Shown one piece after another: positions 1 to 6,163 of a DNA stretch of 6,305 bases (within the stretch, counting starts at the first letter, position 1; each line of letters begins with the position of its first letter). The notes under the pieces are model-generated. The model was not told the DNA's origin. It ran no database searches and saw nothing but the letters and a program-made list of their open reading frames with translations. Both the position numbers and the translations under genes were made by a program. The stretch is from the NCBI GenBank assembly GCA_016296655.1, contig JAEDIW010000085.1, positions 1-6,305 of the forward strand. Direction: 5' to 3'. This DNA comes from Treponema sp. (GTDB lineage: Bacteria; Spirochaetota; Spirochaetia; Treponematales; Treponemataceae).

Positions 1-175
1 TGTCTTCTTCGGCTTTCTTTTTATTCTCTTCTTTTTCACGTTTTATGCGTACCTTATCTAAAACGGCCATTTCATAAAGTATGTCAAAATCATCCAATAG
101 ATCACTTGCTGTGAAACCTGAAAAAACAGTAACCATTGTTAGTATTGTTGTTAATAAAATTGTTTTTACTTTCAT
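1..175 (-). CDS. Partial exported protein of unknown function (N-terminus only)
   Basis: An open frame begins with ATG at 175 and runs off the left edge without a stop, giving about 58 residues. It starts MKVKTILLTTILTMVTVFSG, a lysine-containing n-region followed by a hydrophobic stretch, so it is probably a signal peptide with cleavage near FSGFTA (about residues 19-23). The following residues, ASDLLDDFDILYEMAVLDK, lead into a Lys/Glu-rich stretch that could begin a coiled coil like those of the two upstream envelope genes. The start is supported by an AGGGG Shine-Dalgarno at 184-188, 8 nt upstream and inside the end of the SIR2-like gene, and by only 2 nt between that gene's TAG and this ATG. 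This suggests translational coupling and membership of the same operon. The family cannot be named from this fragment; another FGE-fold or coiled-coil envelope protein is possible, but that is a guess. Confidence 0.75.
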   Translation of the reverse strand, partial: MKVKTILLTTILTMVTVFSGFTASDLLDDFDILYEMAVLDKVRIKREKEENKKKAEED

Positions 176-177
176 TT

Positions 178-1398
178 CTAAAACCCCTGCTTCGTTAAAT
201 TTTCAAGTGTAAATTCTTTTGATTTCCTAAACTCAATATAAGAAGATTCTCCTAAAATTTTTCTGACCTTTTTTTCTTCTGTTCCATCTTTTGAATGACA
301 ATACCAGATTATTTTCTTTGAAGAATTCAACCTTTCTCTTAAGAAATTAGCAATGTGTTCATCATCGCTGTTTGCTCCGTAACCAAGAACAAAAAGATTT
401 TCGGCTTCTCTTATTGCTCTACAGTCCTTTTCATATTGCTGAATCTGCCAGTCACAGACAATGGGCTTTACTCCGCTTGGAAGAAATAAGAATGGCATTA
501 CTACTTCATCATTTTCAAAATCTTCTAAACTGCAAACCCTTTTTGACTGTATATCCTCAAATAGATTAAGTTTTCCATGGATATAAGAAACTCTATCTTC
601 CGGCAAACCAGATAACCCCATTGAAAAATCCGTATAGTTAGTCGTTATTATGGCTGTATCTGTGGATTTTAATTCTCCAATAATCTCGTAGTAACATTTT
701 TTCTTTGGATTTTTCTCAGAATCTTTCTTCTTATTTTCCATTATTGTTTGCTGGGCAAATCTTAGTTCATTAGCAAAGCACTTCCGTTTTTCGTGCAATG
801 TTTTATTTTTGTAACTCTCATAATTAATTTCAAATTTTTTTATGATACTTTTATATGCCGAAAAATAAATTTTTAATAATTTATTTACGGTAATTTCGTA
901 TTTAGTTGGATAACGAAGAGAACTGAACATACCATCAAGAAAGGAACAAAGACTTACATTTTCAAGAAATTCTTTTAAAATTGAATTTTCTGGAGCTACG
1001 ATGCTATTATCTTTAGCCAAGTTATTTAATTCATCATAAATATATGTCTTATAATAATCCTTAAATTTTTCTTTTTTATCTTCATTTTCTTTTTTAGGAT
1101 TTGTAAGATATTTCAGATAATCAATATAAATTGGATTTTCCTTAAACTCGTGCAATTTCCCGCTTTCCGTTTCGCTCACTGTCTGGAAGAATATTTTATG
1201 ACTGTTCCATGAAAGACAAGATCCTTTATTTGGATTGAATTTATCCTCAGAATTTAATAATCCATATAAAGTCTTAAACCCTTTTGAAAAAACTATATCC
1301 TTCTTGAATTCTGCTCCGGAAGAAATTCCTAATTGAGCATTGGCTTCACAACCTGCACCAAGAAGAAAAGCATATTTTATTTTCATTTTTTCACTCAT
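178..1398 (-). CDS. SIR2-like domain protein, candidate NAD-binding/NADase effector
   Basis: This 406-residue protein has no signal peptide or membrane segment, so it is probably cytosolic. The SIR2-type Rossmann signatures appear in order: GAGCE at 14-18 followed by LGISSG at 23-28 (nucleotide-binding loop), ITTNYTD at 251-257 (matching the TxNxD motif that holds the NAD-contacting Asn), YIHG at 272-275 (the catalytic His in sirtuins), and FVLGYGANSDDEHI at 336-349 (the late G-Y/S-x-x-D-x-H-I motif seen in bacterial SIR2-like proteins). Between the first two lies a long Lys-rich, probably helical insertion (about 40-245). There is no zinc-binding CxxC pair, which argues against a deacetylase sirtuin. 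SIR2-like proteins of this class are often NAD-depleting effectors in phage defence; activity here is inferred. Met1 is chosen because an AAGGA Shine-Dalgarno lies 8 nt upstream and overlaps the upstream stop codon; Met5 would be poorly spaced. The gene is more AT-rich than the operon's first genes, which could mean separate acquisition. Confidence 0.85.
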   Translation of the reverse strand: MSEKMKIKYAFLLGAGCEANAQLGISSGAEFKKDIVFSKGFKTLYGLLNSEDKFNPNKGSCLSWNSHKIFFQTVSETESGKLHEFKENPIYIDYLKYLTNPKKENEDKKEKFKDYYKTYIYDELNNLAKDNSIVAPENSILKEFLENVSLCSFLDGMFSSLRYPTKYEITVNKLLKIYFSAYKSIIKKFEINYESYKNKTLHEKRKCFANELRFAQQTIMENKKKDSEKNPKKKCYYEIIGELKSTDTAIITTNYTDFSMGLSGLPEDRVSYIHGKLNLFEDIQSKRVCSLEDFENDEVVMPFLFLPSGVKPIVCDWQIQQYEKDCRAIREAENLFVLGYGANSDDEHIANFLRERLNSSKKIIWYCHSKDGTEEKKVRKILGESSYIEFRKSKEFTLENLTKQGF

Positions 1399-1406
1399 AA
1401 ATGTTT

Positions 1407-1411
1407 TCCTT
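1407..1411 (-). promoter_or_regulatory. Shine-Dalgarno of SIR2-like gene, overlapping the upstream stop codon
   Basis: AAGGA on the minus strand overlaps the TAA (1410-1412) that ends the FGE-fold gene and lies 8 nt before the ATG at 1398. Translation of the SIR2-like gene is therefore probably coupled to the end of the upstream gene, and the site abuts the candidate variable region. Confidence 0.7.
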
Positions 1412-3764
1412 AATTTGAAGAACAGACGATACGAAAACCAACACTATAGTACCTGGGGCTGGCATTATCATAGGAACTGCCGTAAACCCTAGAGTAGTAC
1501 TCGTCGCTAGAAAAACCACCACCACATTCATAGCGGTGGTAGACGTCGTAAGAATCCCAGCACAACTCCCACACGTTACCGCTCATGTCATAGAGTCCAT
1601 AATCATTTGGCTTTTTCTGTGCTACTGGATGTGTTTTTTTTCCATTGTTATTATTATACCAGCCTACTTCATCAAGATTGTTGCTTCCTGAATATGCATA
1701 ATTCTTTCCACCTTTTGCTGCAAACTGCCATTCATCTACTGTTGGTAACCGGAATCCTTTTGTTTTTGTATTTTGAACTATTTTTCCTTCAATATATTCT
1801 CCCTTATGTGGGGTGTAATTCCATTTTCTTACATCTGAAATTCCATCTACTGAATATACAGGTATATAACCAAATTCTTCACTCAGTTTGTTACAGAAAT
1901 ATATTGCATCATACCAGCTCACATTCTCTACAGGTTTGTCATCTCCTTTATTTTCACTTGGATTACTTCCCATTACTTTCTTATATAACCTCTGAGTAAC
2001 TTCTGTTTTGCCGATTTTATAATTTACACCTGGAATTTTTACTAAATCAGCCAATATCTTTTCTCTTTCTTTTGCTATTACTCTTTCTTTATATCCTTTT
2101 TCTCCCCAGTCATTTCCCGGTCTAATTTTGCGTATTTTTGTAAACTTTTCGCCAGCAGTTGTATTGTTTTTGGCTTTTAATGCTCCAAATGCGTCAACTG
2201 CAACAGTATTTGTATCAAAGCATTTTAATTTGCTGAAAGAAAAAGTGTATGTTGAAATTTCAAGGGGATCTTCTTTAACTGTATATGAAACTTCAAAAGT
2301 CAATACCGGCTCACCACATTTAAAAAGGCTGTCATACATGTCAACTGCATCAAACTTACCCATTCCTGATGGAATAAATTTTTCAAGTGCACTGTATTCT
2401 ATAAAGCCCTCTGAAGATCCTATTTCAACTCCATCGCACAAAACTGTGTAGTTAACTTTCCAGCCATCATTACTTCTAGAATAATTTCCAATCTTTACAC
2501 GAAGATTATTATTCAAGTTGTTTGCATAGTAAGAAGTTTGCGGCATATTTTCTTCATCAATAAGAATATCTGCCATAACCGCAACCTGATTATCATAAGT
2601 TGCTTCCGCAATTTTTTTCTGAGCAGCCAGACAGACTTTATCCCTTTCTCGTTCAAGAGAAAGAACTTTATTCTCTCTTTCTCTGATTGCCTCTTTAGCA
2701 GGTTTTCCATCTTCATCTTTTTCTGCAGTTCTCCAAGGGGCATTTTTTACTTCAGCAATTTTGGCGTCATATTCTTTTTTATAATTTACAGAAATTGCTT
2801 TCTGTTCATTTTTTACATTGTTTCTTATTTCAATCAAAGCAGCTTTCTTAGCTTCAACAAGTTTAATCTTTCCCAAAGCACTAAGATTTTCTGTCTTCAG
2901 CTTTCTAAGTTCCGCAGCTTTTTCGTTTACAGATTTTGAAACTTCAAGAATTTTTTTCTGCTGTTCTTCGGTACGACCAGCTGCAGCAGCAGCTTCTTCT
3001 TTTTTGGCTTTTTCAATTTCAGCAAGTCGTAATTTGTTTGCTTCAGCAGCCTTTCTCTTTTCTTCAGCAAGAGCTTTTTCACTTTCAAGCTTTTGTTTTT
3101 GTGTTATAGCATCAATGCTGTTTGACTTCATAAGTTTTGCAATTTCTGCATCAAAATTTGAAATCTGTTTATTGTAATTTTCAACTTCCTGATTATATAA
3201 AGCCATCTGATCTGTACCTGAAACATTCAAGCTTCCGTTCTGAAGCAGATATTTCTGAGTGTTTGTAAGGGAAACTCCAAGCTTTTGACATAAATCGATT
3301 GTAACTTCATCAACAGCAGAACCATCTATTGCAGAAACTGTATCAATTTTCTTCTTTGCAGAACTTACACTCTTTGCAACAACTTTACCTGTTGTAAGAT
3401 TTGTAAGTTCTGCAGTAACTGTATATGAATTTCCTGTCTTTCTTATAATGACAAAAATTGCATGTCCAGCGCTTGTAAGCTTTCCAAGTTCAATTGCTGA
3501 TTTTTCATCAAATCCTGCGGCCTCGGATTTTTTCTGCAGTTCTTTGATTTTACTTTCACTAGAACTCACAAAAGAATACTTCGTATAACTCTGTAAATTT
3601 GATTCCAATTCATCTTTTACACTAGCAGGAAGCCATGCCCTTTCAGCAGCAGAAAGATTTTCTCCTGATGAGACAACAATAATATTTTTAATTTCTTCTG
3701 CAAAAGCTACCATATACACTGATGCAGCCATAAATAAAACAGTTACTAATTTCTTAAAATTCAT
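1410..3764 (-). CDS. Exported CsgG-like / coiled-coil / FGE-sulfatase lectin-fold protein, candidate DGR target
   Basis: This 784-residue protein has a signal peptide with cleavage likely after AFA (residue 22). Residues ~24-175 resemble the CsgG/LpoB/FlgO-like fold: a strand, DELESNLQSYTKYSFV, then an ELGKLTSAGHAIFVIIRK strand-turn, then AELTNLTTGKVVAKSV. Residues ~185-400 are a Glu/Lys/Ala-rich coiled coil, followed by a beta-rich linker at ~400-540. Residues ~578-784 form an FGE-sulfatase (SUMF1-type) C-type-lectin fold, with KTEVTQ, NPS, PVENVSWYDAIYFCNKLS, GFRLPTVDEWQFAAKGG, DYGLYDMSGNVWEL and a terminal VGFRIV. The paired copper-binding cysteines of true formylglycine-generating enzymes are not visible at the expected C-terminal site, so it is probably a binding rather than an oxidase domain. 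The C-terminal ~50 residues look like a DGR variable region (separate entry). The start has an AGGT Shine-Dalgarno 7 nt upstream. The protein is probably periplasmic or outer-membrane associated. Confidence 0.88.
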   Translation of the reverse strand: MNFKKLVTVLFMAASVYMVAFAEEIKNIIVVSSGENLSAAERAWLPASVKDELESNLQSYTKYSFVSSSESKIKELQKKSEAAGFDEKSAIELGKLTSAGHAIFVIIRKTGNSYTVTAELTNLTTGKVVAKSVSSAKKKIDTVSAIDGSAVDEVTIDLCQKLGVSLTNTQKYLLQNGSLNVSGTDQMALYNQEVENYNKQISNFDAEIAKLMKSNSIDAITQKQKLESEKALAEEKRKAAEANKLRLAEIEKAKKEEAAAAAGRTEEQQKKILEVSKSVNEKAAELRKLKTENLSALGKIKLVEAKKAALIEIRNNVKNEQKAISVNYKKEYDAKIAEVKNAPWRTAEKDEDGKPAKEAIRERENKVLSLERERDKVCLAAQKKIAEATYDNQVAVMADILIDEENMPQTSYYANNLNNNLRVKIGNYSRSNDGWKVNYTVLCDGVEIGSSEGFIEYSALEKFIPSGMGKFDAVDMYDSLFKCGEPVLTFEVSYTVKEDPLEISTYTFSFSKLKCFDTNTVAVDAFGALKAKNNTTAGEKFTKIRKIRPGNDWGEKGYKERVIAKEREKILADLVKIPGVNYKIGKTEVTQRLYKKVMGSNPSENKGDDKPVENVSWYDAIYFCNKLSEEFGYIPVYSVDGISDVRKWNYTPHKGEYIEGKIVQNTKTKGFRLPTVDEWQFAAKGGKNYAYSGSNNLDEVGWYNNNNGKKTHPVAQKKPNDYGLYDMSGNVWELCWDSYDVYHRYECGGGFSSDEYYSRVYGSSYDNASPRYYSVGFRIVCSSN
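1413..1560 (-). other. Candidate DGR variable region at the 3' end of the FGE-fold gene
   Basis: This covers codons ~736-784. Of the last 50 codons, 44 end in C or T, as expected where template AAC/AAT codons have been randomised at adenines. TAC, TAT, GAC, AGC, AGT, GGC, TCC and CAC dominate. Residues 737-746 (DSYDVYHRYE) and 751-774 are Tyr/Ser/Asp/Gly rich, and the region ends in the conserved VGFRIV anchor. Adenine is about 19% of the last 150 coding nt, against about 40% in the preceding 120 nt (hand counts). FGE/C-type-lectin-fold DGR targets, including Treponema denticola TvpA, vary in exactly this C-terminal position. No template repeat or reverse transcriptase is seen in the window, so the call rests on composition and position. 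Confidence 0.62.
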
Positions 3765-3782
3765 ATCACTTACCTAAAATAT

Positions 3783-3815
3783 TCAGCAACATAGACACTC
3801 TGCTTATATTGCTGA
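3783..3815 (-). terminator. Intergenic hairpin upstream of the FGE-fold gene (possible attenuator or processing site)
   Basis: A 33-nt inverted repeat pairs TCAGCAATAT with ATGTTGCTGA (10 pairs including one G-U) around a 13-nt loop on the minus strand. It is followed by ATATTTT and then the AGGT Shine-Dalgarno of the FGE-fold gene. The short, interrupted T-run makes full termination unlikely. Partial termination, an RNA-stabilising 3' end for the lipoprotein message or an RNase cleavage site would fit. It lies in the longest gap (67 nt) of the operon. Confidence 0.4.
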
Positions 3816-3831
3816 GTAGAATTATTTCTAA

Positions 3832-4695
3832 TTACATCAAGAATGCTTCAAGTTCCATTGCTTCTTCTGCGGCGGCTTTTACCTGAGCTTCCTTTGCATC
3901 AAGTTTCTTTGATTCAAGATTTGCCTTTGCAGTTTCTGCATTTGCCTTTGCTCTTTCTGCTTCAAGACGAGCCATCTGTGCATCATAAAGAGCCTTTTCT
4001 TCCGCAGCCTTCTTTGCATCCTTTTTGTCCGCATCGTCCTTCATTTCACTGAACAATGCACCGATTTTTTTCTGGGTTGCAGTTTCAAGACCTTCTGTTC
4101 CCATCAAATCCATAAGATATTTCTTGCAGAGATTGTCCCATGTTGATTTGTCCATTGAGTACACAGTGTAATATACGTACTTTTCGGTCGTCTCCTTTGT
4201 TGATTTCTCTGTCACTCTTATTCTCTGATAGAATCCTGTTTCTTCCCTGAGGCCTGTCATATCAGCCTTTGTTTCGCTTGCTGCAGCATAAACCGCTTCA
4301 AGCTGTCCAATATCATTAAGTCCCTGTCCTACGCGGCCGATTACTTTCTGATTAAGTTCTGCGGCCTGTGTATATGCAAAACCCGCGCGGCTCAATGCCT
4401 GTGCTGTAGCTTCAGTCTTGCCTGTCGCCATACTTACTTTTATTACGCGGTTGGAATCAACTCCCCATGACTGCTTGAATGTATCGCTGTTTCCACGGCG
4501 CATGTTTCTAAGCCACTGAGGTGCCGCAGCCTCTCCCAAAGTCCTGTCTGTCCAGTCAATGACTGAAACCTTGACTTCATCGTCAACATTGACATTCAAA
4601 GTTGGATCAACATTGTTTGAAGCACATGATGCTACCCCAATCATCGATGCAGCCAAAAGTCCTACAACCATCACACCTGCAAATGTTTTTTTCAT
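3832..4695 (-). CDS. Lipoprotein with LPP20-like region and C-terminal coiled coil
   Basis: This 287-residue protein starts with a lipoprotein signal: MKKTFAGVMVVGLL, then a hydrophobic core ending in GVASC, with Cys24 as the probable lipidated residue. VASC is a relaxed lipobox of the kind spirochaetes tolerate. The body (about 40-200) begins VKVSVIDWTDRTLGEAAAPQWL and contains an Ala-rich helix, TGKTEATAQALSRAGFAYTQ (91-110), resembling the helix that follows the P-x-W-x-x-N start of LPP20-family proteins. It then has a strand-rich section (YQRIRVTEKSTKETTEKYVYYTVYS). Residues ~220-283 are almost purely Ala/Lys/Glu and should form a coiled coil or long helix. An AGGAG Shine-Dalgarno lies 7 nt before the ATG. 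It follows the LPP20 gene by 26 nt, and the two probably work together at the envelope. Family assignment beyond LPP20-like is tentative. Confidence 0.82.
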   Translation of the reverse strand: MKKTFAGVMVVGLLAASMIGVASCASNNVDPTLNVNVDDEVKVSVIDWTDRTLGEAAAPQWLRNMRRGNSDTFKQSWGVDSNRVIKVSMATGKTEATAQALSRAGFAYTQAAELNQKVIGRVGQGLNDIGQLEAVYAAASETKADMTGLREETGFYQRIRVTEKSTKETTEKYVYYTVYSMDKSTWDNLCKKYLMDLMGTEGLETATQKKIGALFSEMKDDADKKDAKKAAEEKALYDAQMARLEAERAKANAETAKANLESKKLDAKEAQVKAAAEEAMELEAFLM

Positions 4696-4721
4696 TTTTT
4701 TCTCCTCGCTGATTTACAGCA

Positions 4722-5690
4722 TTAAAAATTAATTTCCCTGTTTATTATTTCTGCCAGTTTTGGGAACGCCTTTTTCTGGGCAGTCTCCAATGTATATGCG
4801 ACAGTTTTTTCCGTAAGGTTTGCCTCGTAGGAATAGATTGATTTTCCATTTTTGTTTCTGATTGTGATGATCACGGCAGGCATTATTGAAAGCGGATCAT
4901 TGCCTGTTTGATTTGAATTTACATTTACATCCGCTACATAATTTCCTTTTGCTCCCACGACAAATCCACACTTTGCAAAAGATTTTTTCACGGATGTCTC
5001 TATGATGTTTCCATAGTCACCTGTTATGCGTACTTCTACAGTGAGCTTTTTCTGCTCGGCTTCTATTTTTGAAGGAACATCAGAAACCGCTTCCCTGTCT
5101 GCAGAATATTTTTCTTCCTCTTTCGGGCTTATGATCCTTCCATACTCAAGTTTTTCCATGAAACCGGAAGAAGATTTCCAGGCGCTTCTGTAAAGCGATA
5201 TCTTTGTGAATGGATCGGTTTCATTTTCCGCCTTCTTATAGAATCCATAGAACTTTGATTTTTCCGCTTCAATTTTAGGTCTGTACTGGATCCATGCGTC
5301 TTCGCGGACAACATAGGCAACGGCGTACCATTTTTTTTCCGGCTTGTAGTACCAGCTTTCTGTAAACTCAAGGCCTATGAATTCAACCTCGCTTGCAACA
5401 TTCACTTCGTCAACCACACGGGTCTCTTCTTCTATTGAAGTTCCACTGGTGATGGAAGTCATGGTTGTAGAAAGATTCGCATTCACCGTTGACTGAAAAA
5501 ATCTTGCAAGCTGAGCCGCCGCATCCGTCTTTGCATCTTCCGCAGTTTTTCCGCTTCCACGCTGCGCTATATATTCTGAATTTGGATAGACCTTTTTATA
5601 ATTTCTGAACCATTCCGGCTCTGGAGCAGGTTTTGCAAAGCAAAACGACGAAATAAACGCTAAAAGTATGAAAATTTCATTTTTTTTCAT
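4722..5690 (-). CDS. Exported LPP20-domain protein, first gene of the operon
   Basis: From ATG 5690 this is a 322-residue protein. A longer reading from ATG 5714 is possible but has no ribosome site and would put eight charged residues before the signal peptide. The chosen start has GAGGTGG just upstream and yields MKKNEIFILLAFISSFCFA, with signal peptidase I cleavage probably after residue 19. Cys17 is preceded by Phe, so it is not a good lipobox. Residues ~24-135 match the LPP20 pattern: PEPEWFRNYKKVYPNSEYIA, then an Ala-rich helix AEDAKTDAAAQLARFF (50-65), then strands and KKWYAVAYVVRE (119-130). Residues ~215-322 form a second alpha/beta domain (LTVEVRITGDYGNIIETSVKK to the C-terminus) that I cannot name. 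LPP20 proteins are typically envelope proteins, and in Vibrio the LPP20-type FlgP is encoded near the CsgG-like FlgO. A similar pairing may hold here with the CsgG-like protein two genes on. Confidence 0.85.
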   Translation of the reverse strand: MKKNEIFILLAFISSFCFAKPAPEPEWFRNYKKVYPNSEYIAQRGSGKTAEDAKTDAAAQLARFFQSTVNANLSTTMTSITSGTSIEEETRVVDEVNVASEVEFIGLEFTESWYYKPEKKWYAVAYVVREDAWIQYRPKIEAEKSKFYGFYKKAENETDPFTKISLYRSAWKSSSGFMEKLEYGRIISPKEEEKYSADREAVSDVPSKIEAEQKKLTVEVRITGDYGNIIETSVKKSFAKCGFVVGAKGNYVADVNVNSNQTGNDPLSIMPAVIITIRNKNGKSIYSYEANLTEKTVAYTLETAQKKAFPKLAEIINREINF

Positions 5691-5695
5691 TCTAT

Positions 5696-5702
5696 CCACC
5701 TC
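5696..5702 (-). promoter_or_regulatory. Shine-Dalgarno deciding the LPP20-protein start
   Basis: GAGGTGG on the minus strand, with its last base 5 nt from ATG 5690, is the strongest ribosome site in the window and falls inside the alternative longer reading from 5714. It favours 5690 as the true start. Confidence 0.8.
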
Positions 5703-5730
5703 TAATTTCACCAATTATGGTTATTCAAAC

Positions 5731-5743
5731 GCCAAATATTACG
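5731..5743 (+). promoter_or_regulatory. Operator-like motif, copy 1
   Basis: GCCAAATATTACG, one of three copies of a consensus RCCAAATWTNACG. It lies just downstream of the predicted start of the operon transcript (about 5749), where a bound protein would block promoter clearance. Its centre is 32 bp from that of copy 2. Confidence 0.6.
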
Positions 5744-5755
5744 TTTTAAGTAACA

Positions 5756-5784
5756 ATTATATGCCAAATTTAACGCTTTATCAA
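5756..5784 (-). promoter_or_regulatory. Sigma70-type promoter of the minus-strand operon
   Basis: On the minus strand, TTGATA (5784-5779) is followed after exactly 17 bp by a perfect TATAAT (5761-5756). Transcription should start near 5749, giving a leader of about 59 nt before ATG 5690. Motif copy 2 fills most of the spacer, so the promoter should be repressible by whatever binds it. Confidence 0.8.
5763..5775 (+). promoter_or_regulatory. Operator-like motif, copy 2
   Basis: GCCAAATTTAACG matches copy 1 at 11 of 13 positions and lies between the -35 and -10 of the operon promoter. A protein here would exclude RNA polymerase. Confidence 0.6.
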
Positions 5785-5793
5785 GTTTTTGAA

Positions 5794-5806
5794 CGTCATA
5801 TTTGGT
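5794..5806 (-). promoter_or_regulatory. Operator-like motif, copy 3 (inverted)
   Basis: ACCAAATATGACG on the minus strand matches copy 1 at 11 of 13 positions. It lies upstream of the operon -35 and just upstream of the start of the divergent regulator gene. Its centre is 31 bp from that of copy 2, so all three copies fall on one helix face. It overlaps a second possible operator, the hyphenated palindrome GGTTA-TCATG-TAACC at 5804-5818. Confidence 0.55.
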
Positions 5807-5812
5807 TATCAT
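5807..5812 (+). promoter_or_regulatory. Possible -10 of the regulator gene, predicting a leaderless transcript
   Basis: TATCAT matches TATAAT at five of six positions and would start transcription about 7 nt later, on or near the A of ATG 5819. No Shine-Dalgarno precedes that ATG, which fits a leaderless mRNA. No convincing -35 is visible, so this is weak. Confidence 0.3.
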
Positions 5813-5818
5813 GTAACC

Positions 5819-6133
5819 ATGAGTTTTGGGGATAATCTTCACAAAGAGCTTGAATTTCAGGATATTCAGATAAAAGAACTTTCTCAAAAAACAGGAATAA
5901 GCAAGAACACTTTGGACAAGTATCTTTCCGGCGCAAAAAGCCAGCCAAATGTGGAAAATGCCGTCAAGATTGCCCAGGCACTTGGGGTTACGGTTGAATA
6001 TCTTGTTTTGGGAGAGAATACTGCAAAGACCGAACAGAAGGATCCCATTCAGAACTCATTGAGCAGGCTGACTCCCAGGGAGCGGGAGATTGTCTCAGAG
6101 CTTGTGAGGATAATCCTTTCAAAGAAAAACTGA
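5819..6133 (+). CDS. Xre/Cro-family helix-turn-helix regulator
   Basis: From ATG 5819 this is a 104-residue protein. A TTG start at 5789 would add ten residues outside the HTH fold and overlap the operator region, so it is less likely. Residues ~5-62 form a typical HTH_3 domain: LHKELEFQDIQIKELSQKTG, recognition helix around SKNTLDKYLSG (23-33), then PNVENAVKIAQALGVTVEYLVLG. The tail (about 77-104) includes LTPREREIVSELVRIILSKK, an amphipathic helix that could dimerise. It is divergent from the operon across a 128-bp region containing the three repeated motifs. The simplest reading is that it represses the operon and its own gene, as phage CI/Cro-like proteins do. There is no peptidase or ligand-binding domain, so the inducing signal is not visible. 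Confidence 0.88.
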   Translation: MSFGDNLHKELEFQDIQIKELSQKTGISKNTLDKYLSGAKSQPNVENAVKIAQALGVTVEYLVLGENTAKTEQKDPIQNSLSRLTPREREIVSELVRIILSKKN

Positions 6134-6163
6134 TAATTGATGCTTCGATGGCAAGAGCTGGTC

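Noticed and set aside
1607..1999. 130-residue plus-strand open frame opposite the FGE-domain region
   Set aside because: It is antisense to a well-supported gene, with a Leu/His/Phe-rich composition typical of the reverse of AT-rich coding DNA, and no ribosome site or domain.
2513..3177. Overlapping frames on both strands (2513-2743 minus; 2538-2939 and 2818-3177 plus)
   Set aside because: All overlap the coiled-coil part of the FGE-fold gene. Low-complexity Lys/Glu/Ala coding gives long open shadow frames, and the Phe/Ser-rich translations have no recognisable features.
3816..3831. Internal promoter for the FGE-fold gene using TATAAG in the gap
   Set aside because: The -10 candidate matches 5 of 6, but the hexamer 17 bp upstream matches the -35 consensus at only about 3 of 6, and the -10 falls inside the hairpin.
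5129..5371. 80-residue minus-strand frame within the LPP20 gene
   Set aside because: It is out of frame inside a conserved gene and has no domain or start signal.
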